Under the pieces are notes generated by a model. The model saw only the letters and a program-made list of their open reading frames with translations. It was not told the DNA's origin and searched no databases. From positions 1-64,000 of the forward strand of contig JAFSKR010000037.1 in assembly GCA_017448825.1 (NCBI GenBank): 64,000 bases of DNA, read 5' to 3'. This stretch comes from Bacteroidaceae bacterium. GTDB lineage: Bacteria > Bacteroidota > Bacteroidia > Bacteroidales > Bacteroidaceae. Below, piece by piece: positions 60,265-64,000 of this stretch. The position numbers and the translations under genes are program-made. How positions within the stretch are numbered: position 1 is the first letter of the stretch; each line of letters starts with the position of its first letter.

Positions 60265-62451
60265 ATGCGGAGCAACAAAGAAAAGACCATACGGAGGTGG
60301 CTCGCAGCACTCGCCGCCCTATGCCCCACGCAGGCAGCGACAGCCCAGGCCGTGCTGGAAGGAGACCCCCTGCAAGAAGTCGTCGTCACAGGTACCGGAA
60401 CGCGGCACCTGCTCAAGGATGCGCCCGTACAGACAGAAGTCATCAGCGGACAACAGCTCAAAGCCTACGGCGGACGCACCATCGAAGACATCCTCGGAGG
60501 ACTCACCGCCACATTCGCCTTCAGCGAAGACGACATGGGCAGCCAGATCCAGATGAACGGCCTCGGCAACAGCTACATCCTCATCCTCATCGACGGAAAG
60601 CGCATCCACGGAGACATAGGCGGAGAAAACGACCTCAGCCTCATCGACCCAAACAACATCGACAAGATAGAAATCGTAAAAGGCGCATCCTCAGCCCTCT
60701 ACGGCAGCGACGCCATCGCCGGCGTCATAAACATCATCACCCGAAAGCACACGCAGCAAGGACTCCAGCTCGAAAACATCACACGCGGAGGCACCTACGG
60801 AGACCTCCGCCAGCACAACAGCCTAGCCCTGAACCACGGCAAGTGGGGCAGCCACACCAACTTCCAACTCCAACACACCGACGGCTGGCAGAACACCGCC
60901 GTCGAGCACACCGCCGCAGGCGAGCAGCCCATCACCGACACACGCAACAAGACCGTAAACCGCCACACCAGCTGGCAAGTCGCCCAGCGCCTCACCTACG
61001 CAATCAACAAAGACATCCAACTCTATGCCGAAGGCACGCTCCACGGCAAGCGCATCTACCGCCCCAGCGGCAAATACGCACGCTACGACGTCCATACCTA
61101 CGACCTGCAATACCGCAACCAGAACGCCTCCCTAGGCGGCAAATGGCAACTCAACCAAACCGACCAGCTGACCCTGGACGTGGACTGGAACCGACACGCC
61201 TACCACTACTACTTCACAGCAAACACACTCGTAGAAGACTACGAAAAAAGCCGCGGAACCCTATACTACCCCTACTACCCTTACCTACCCGACCAAACAG
61301 AACTGCAAAGCGACCAACAACGCACCCTGGCAAACCTCAAAGGCATCTTCGCCCTACCCTGCCAAAACCAACTGAGCACAGGCCTCGAGTACCGCTACGA
61401 CTGGCTCAAAGCCCCCACACGCGTACTCGGCGGCAAGGCAAGCGACTGGACAGCAGCCCTCTACCTGCAGGACGAATGGCACTGGCCTGGCAGAGGCAGA
61501 GTAGCCGCCCACCTCACCGCCGGCCTCCGCCTCAACCACAACCAGCAATTCGGCTGGCGGCTCACCCCCAAACTCTCAGCCATGCTCAAGCTCAGCCGCC
61601 CGTGGCGCATCCGAGCCACCTGGAGCCAAGGATTCAAGACACCCACAACAAAAGAGCAGCACTACCGCTACATCCGCCAGATGAGCGGCACCTACCTCTA
61701 TCTCGGCAACAAAGACCTGCGTCCACAAACCAGCAACTACTTCGCCCTCAGCGGAGAATACACACACGCAGGATGGTCGCTCACACTGACAGGCTACCAC
61801 AACCGAGTGCGAGACATGATCGCCCTCGTCACCATCCCAAACTACCAAGCACCAGACGAATACATCATCCAGTACGACCCCGTCAAGACACGACAATATC
61901 AAAACATAGAAGACGCAAAGACCTACGGCGTGGACCTGAACCTGCGCTACGCATGGAAAGACCTCGCCATCGGAGCAAGCTACAGCTACCTTGACACCAA
62001 AGCCAACCAGTACGACACCAACCACGACCGAATGCACAACGTCACCATCGACGGAATGGCACACCACAAAGCCACCTGCTTCGCCACCTGGAGCCACACC
62101 ATCTCCCCAGCCTATCGCATCGGCATGGGACTCTATGGACGCATCTCCTCCAAACGCCACTACCAAATCAACGGCAACGGCAAAGGCTATCAAGTCTGGC
62201 GCCTTACCACAACCCACGACCTTGGGAACTCCAAGACCTTCGACTACCGAATAGAGGCAGGAGTGGATAACCTTTTCAACTACATCGACAAAACAGCGCA
62301 CGGCCTTCACTTGGGAACCACAACACCCGGCACCACGCTGTATGCATCCCTCACCATCCGCTTCCATCAAGGCAAACAACCGAAAGACAACTTTATAAAA
62401 AACAATAATACGTATAACCCAAATTCCAATCGAAACAATGAAGAAGATTAA
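60265..62451 (+). CDS. TonB-dependent receptor, BtuB-like (corrinoid uptake)
   Basis: The 728-residue outer-membrane receptor begins MRSNKEKTIRRWLAALAALC with a signal peptide ending near ATAQA and a TonB-box-like EVVVTGTG. The plug domain (about 40-155) contains QIQMNGLGNSYILILIDGKRIHGD and VKGASSALYGSDAIAGVINIITR; the rest is a 22-strand barrel. The usual C-terminal aromatic is in LYASLTIRF, but the frame runs on for about 28 hydrophilic residues (to NNEED), overlapping the next gene by 14 bases. The riboswitch upstream identifies the substrate class as cobalamin or a relative. Other frames open over this gene are compositional shadows. Confidence 0.93.
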   Translation: MRSNKEKTIRRWLAALAALCPTQAATAQAVLEGDPLQEVVVTGTGTRHLLKDAPVQTEVISGQQLKAYGGRTIEDILGGLTATFAFSEDDMGSQIQMNGLGNSYILILIDGKRIHGDIGGENDLSLIDPNNIDKIEIVKGASSALYGSDAIAGVINIITRKHTQQGLQLENITRGGTYGDLRQHNSLALNHGKWGSHTNFQLQHTDGWQNTAVEHTAAGEQPITDTRNKTVNRHTSWQVAQRLTYAINKDIQLYAEGTLHGKRIYRPSGKYARYDVHTYDLQYRNQNASLGGKWQLNQTDQLTLDVDWNRHAYHYYFTANTLVEDYEKSRGTLYYPYYPYLPDQTELQSDQQRTLANLKGIFALPCQNQLSTGLEYRYDWLKAPTRVLGGKASDWTAALYLQDEWHWPGRGRVAAHLTAGLRLNHNQQFGWRLTPKLSAMLKLSRPWRIRATWSQGFKTPTTKEQHYRYIRQMSGTYLYLGNKDLRPQTSNYFALSGEYTHAGWSLTLTGYHNRVRDMIALVTIPNYQAPDEYIIQYDPVKTRQYQNIEDAKTYGVDLNLRYAWKDLAIGASYSYLDTKANQYDTNHDRMHNVTIDGMAHHKATCFATWSHTISPAYRIGMGLYGRISSKRHYQINGNGKGYQVWRLTTTHDLGNSKTFDYRIEAGVDNLFNYIDKTAHGLHLGTTTPGTTLYASLTIRFHQGKQPKDNFIKNNNTYNPNSNRNNEED

Positions 62452-63532
62452 ACACCTCATGCTGGCAATCCTTGCCACCATGACCGCCGTAAGCTTCACC
62501 GCTTGCAGCAACGACGACGATGACGTAAAGAACAACTACACCGTCTATCAAGAGACCGTCAACCAAACCGTCAAATCTCAGAAGAAGAATAGCAAAGCGA
62601 TCCTTTTGGTCGCCTTCGGCTCCACCTGGCAGCAAGCATACGATGCCTTTGATGCCACAGTAGAAGCTTACAAGACATCCTTCCCCAACTACGACATTTA
62701 CCTCTCCTTCTCTTCCGCCATCTGCATCAACCGTGCAGCAGCAGGCGAGAACGTAGCACCCCGCAACTTCTATGCACCCCCATTCTGGCTCACGGCATTT
62801 GCGCAGAAAGGCGTGCAGTACCGAGAAATCGTGGTGCAGTCCTTACAGGTAATCCCCGGTGAGGAATACACACGTGTCATCAACTACATCAAGGACTTCG
62901 CCAACAACGCCAATGGCGACATCGACGATGAGTATCTGGCGAACGTGACCCTGAAGCTGGGCGTGCCACTCCTTCAGGACAAAGACGAAGACGTCCCTGC
63001 CGTAGCCAAAGCACTTGACAACCTCTACAAGGACAAGGCCGCCAACAGCGTTGTCGCTTTCATGGGACATGGAAACCCCGACTCCTACGACACCTACAAG
63101 GCCAACGTCCGCTACACGGAACTCGAAGAAGCACTGCAGGAACTGAGTCCCAACTACTTTGTCGGCACCGTTGACATGAAAGACAACTTCAAGACACACG
63201 TGCTGGCTCGTATGCAGGCAGCAGGCATCACGAACGCCACGGTTTACTGCCACCCGCTCATGTCTATCGACGGTGACCACGGCCACAACGATATGGCTGG
63301 CGATGACGACGCGTGGGACGACGGCTTCGAAACCAACGAGGAAGGCGAAGTGGAAGACACCTCTTGGAAGATGTACTTCTCTCACATGGGCTACACTTGC
63401 AACAACTCGACAATGATTGAGAAAGGTTTGCTCGAACTGCCCACCATCCGTCAGATCTGGATGAACCACACACAGGATGCCATCGACGGCGAGGCACTGG
63501 ACTATTACCACTCAAAGAATCCAGAAGAGTAA
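62438..63532 (+). CDS. CbiK-type chelatase lipoprotein
   Basis: The 364-residue protein belongs to the sirohydrochlorin cobaltochelatase CbiK family: AILLVAFGSTWQQAYDAF (about 53-70) at the N-terminus, AFMGHGNPDSYDTYKANVR (about 207-225), and HPLMSIDGDHGHNDMAGDDDAW (about 270-291) with the metal-handling His residues. It also has a lipoprotein signal (Cys23, FTAC) followed by SNDDDD, so it is anchored outside the inner membrane, unlike the biosynthetic enzyme. Periplasmic relatives occur in sulfate reducers and Bacteroidetes. Handling of metals or tetrapyrroles during uptake is more likely than ring synthesis. It sits between two TonB receptors under the riboswitch. Confidence 0.88.
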   Translation: MKKIKHLMLAILATMTAVSFTACSNDDDDVKNNYTVYQETVNQTVKSQKKNSKAILLVAFGSTWQQAYDAFDATVEAYKTSFPNYDIYLSFSSAICINRAAAGENVAPRNFYAPPFWLTAFAQKGVQYREIVVQSLQVIPGEEYTRVINYIKDFANNANGDIDDEYLANVTLKLGVPLLQDKDEDVPAVAKALDNLYKDKAANSVVAFMGHGNPDSYDTYKANVRYTELEEALQELSPNYFVGTVDMKDNFKTHVLARMQAAGITNATVYCHPLMSIDGDHGHNDMAGDDDAWDDGFETNEEGEVEDTSWKMYFSHMGYTCNNSTMIEKGLLELPTIRQIWMNHTQDAIDGEALDYYHSKNPEE

Positions 63533-63631
63533 GCCCCCAGACAAACCGCCGAGGTTGCTCCCGAAGGAGCATCAATGTATATAAAGAAACTCCAAAGATA
63601 ATTTGAAACTCCAAAATTAATTTCCTTGTTT

Positions 63632-64000
63632 ATGCACAGCAGATTCCTGATGCTGGGAGCGGCACTCCTTGGAGGGGGTGCCGCTTTTGGTCAGATACAT
63701 CAGATGGAAAGGCCCGACAGCTTGGGCATCGCCAAGACCTACGAGCTAAATCCTGTCGTCGTCACGGGTTCAGGCCATCATCAGCGGTTGAAGGCAACAG
63801 CCACACCCGTGCGCGTATTGTCATCGCAGGACATTCGCGAACAGGGCATCACCACCCTCGATGCTGCCCTCACCCATACAATGCCACAGCTGTCGATGGC
63901 ACCTAATTCGATGGGCACCTTCCTCCGAATGAACGGCCTCGGCAACAAATACATCCTCATCCTCGTGAATGGACAGAAACTGACTGGCGACATCTCCAAC
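63632..64000 (+). CDS. Second TonB-dependent receptor (3' end outside window)
   Basis: The frame opens at ATG 63632 and runs off the end of the window, 123 residues so far. It has a signal peptide (MHSRFLMLGAALLGGGAAFGQ), a TonB-box-like NPVVVTGSG and the start of a plug domain with FLRMNGLGNKYILILVNGQKLTGDIS, clearly related to RIHGD of the BtuB-like receptor at 60265-62451. The 99-base gap after the chelatase gene has no promoter box, so it is probably in the same riboswitch-controlled operon. The substrate is presumably a corrinoid or a tetrapyrrole. Confidence 0.85.
   Translation, partial: MHSRFLMLGAALLGGGAAFGQIHQMERPDSLGIAKTYELNPVVVTGSGHHQRLKATATPVRVLSSQDIREQGITTLDAALTHTMPQLSMAPNSMGTFLRMNGLGNKYILILVNGQKLTGDISN

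Noticed and set aside
60057..61994. 645-residue open frame over the TonB receptor
   Set aside because: It starts inside the riboswitch and its product is an Arg/Pro/His-rich sequence with no family features; it is a shadow of the receptor gene caused by C-rich codons.

Overview
The window looks like a chromosomal segment from a Bacteroidales bacterium, most likely a Prevotella-type member of the Prevotellaceae. The evidence is internal. Promoters follow the Bacteroidetes pattern (-7 box TAnnTTTG, often TACCTTTG, sometimes with TTTG or TTG 19-20 nt upstream). Shine-Dalgarno sequences are absent. Lineage-typical families occur (DUF4421 barrel, DUF4954 beta-helix protein, Bacteroidetes HU-like protein, lipoproteins with Cys-Ser-Asp-Asp-Asp after the lipobox, class I fumarase, TonB receptors). 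Intergenic spaces are crowded with short dispersed repeats. Genus is inference. No rRNA, complete tRNA, transposase, phage or CRISPR array is visible.

Layout. 1-2.7 kb: end of a surface protein, a lipoprotein and a DUF4421 barrel. 3.0-10.7 kb: a plus-strand run (pyrE, SRPBCC protein, argH, small ORF, aldo/keto reductase, Cys-motif lipoprotein, polysaccharide flippase, GH35/42-like glycosidase). 10.8-14.2 kb: a GH3 lipoprotein and a flavodoxin-like lipoprotein on the minus strand. 15.1-22.3 kb: fumarase, frr, rsgA, a TPR protein, a DMT transporter and hflX. 22.3-28.8 kb: a three-gene RND efflux operon with a divergent AraC regulator. 29.6-34.1 kb: a DUF4954 gene, a decayed M16 peptidase gene and a NagZ-like lipoprotein. 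34.3-42.0 kb: surface-glycan genes (two glycosyltransferases, LicD, SDR, TagD-type cytidylyltransferase, two paralogous acyltransferases, a phosphatase). 42.0-51.2 kb: metG, luxS, a small outer-membrane barrel, dxs and trkA-trkH. 51.3-64.0 kb: a vitamin B12 locus.

The B12 locus has two transcription units. A minus-strand operon reads cobB(frameshifted)-cobQ-cobD-cbiB-cobU-cobT-cobS: corrin amidation, aminopropanol arm, and nucleotide-loop assembly and attachment. A plus-strand unit begins with a cobalamin riboswitch and carries a BtuB-like TonB receptor, a lipoprotein CbiK-type chelatase and a second TonB receptor cut off by the window end. Together they suggest import and completion of corrinoids rather than ring synthesis from scratch, since no corrin-ring methyltransferases lie in the window.

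The strongest unusual signals are non-coding or repeat-born. (1) A roughly 308-bp cassette with outward-facing promoters occurs twice, at 29.24-29.55 kb and 58.35-58.66 kb, in opposite orientation and with identical promoter-to-promoter spacing; at one locus it drives the cob operon and a divergent gene. (2) A dispersed hairpin repeat supplies the start codon and whole signal peptide of a TPR protein at 18.77 kb. (3) GC-rich palindromic elements are inserted in frame in RsgA and in a glycosyltransferase. (4) A perfect 12-bp hairpin at 1.39 kb has the exact geometry of a tRNA acceptor/T-arm minihelix. (5) Several repeat arrays sit in promoter and leader regions.
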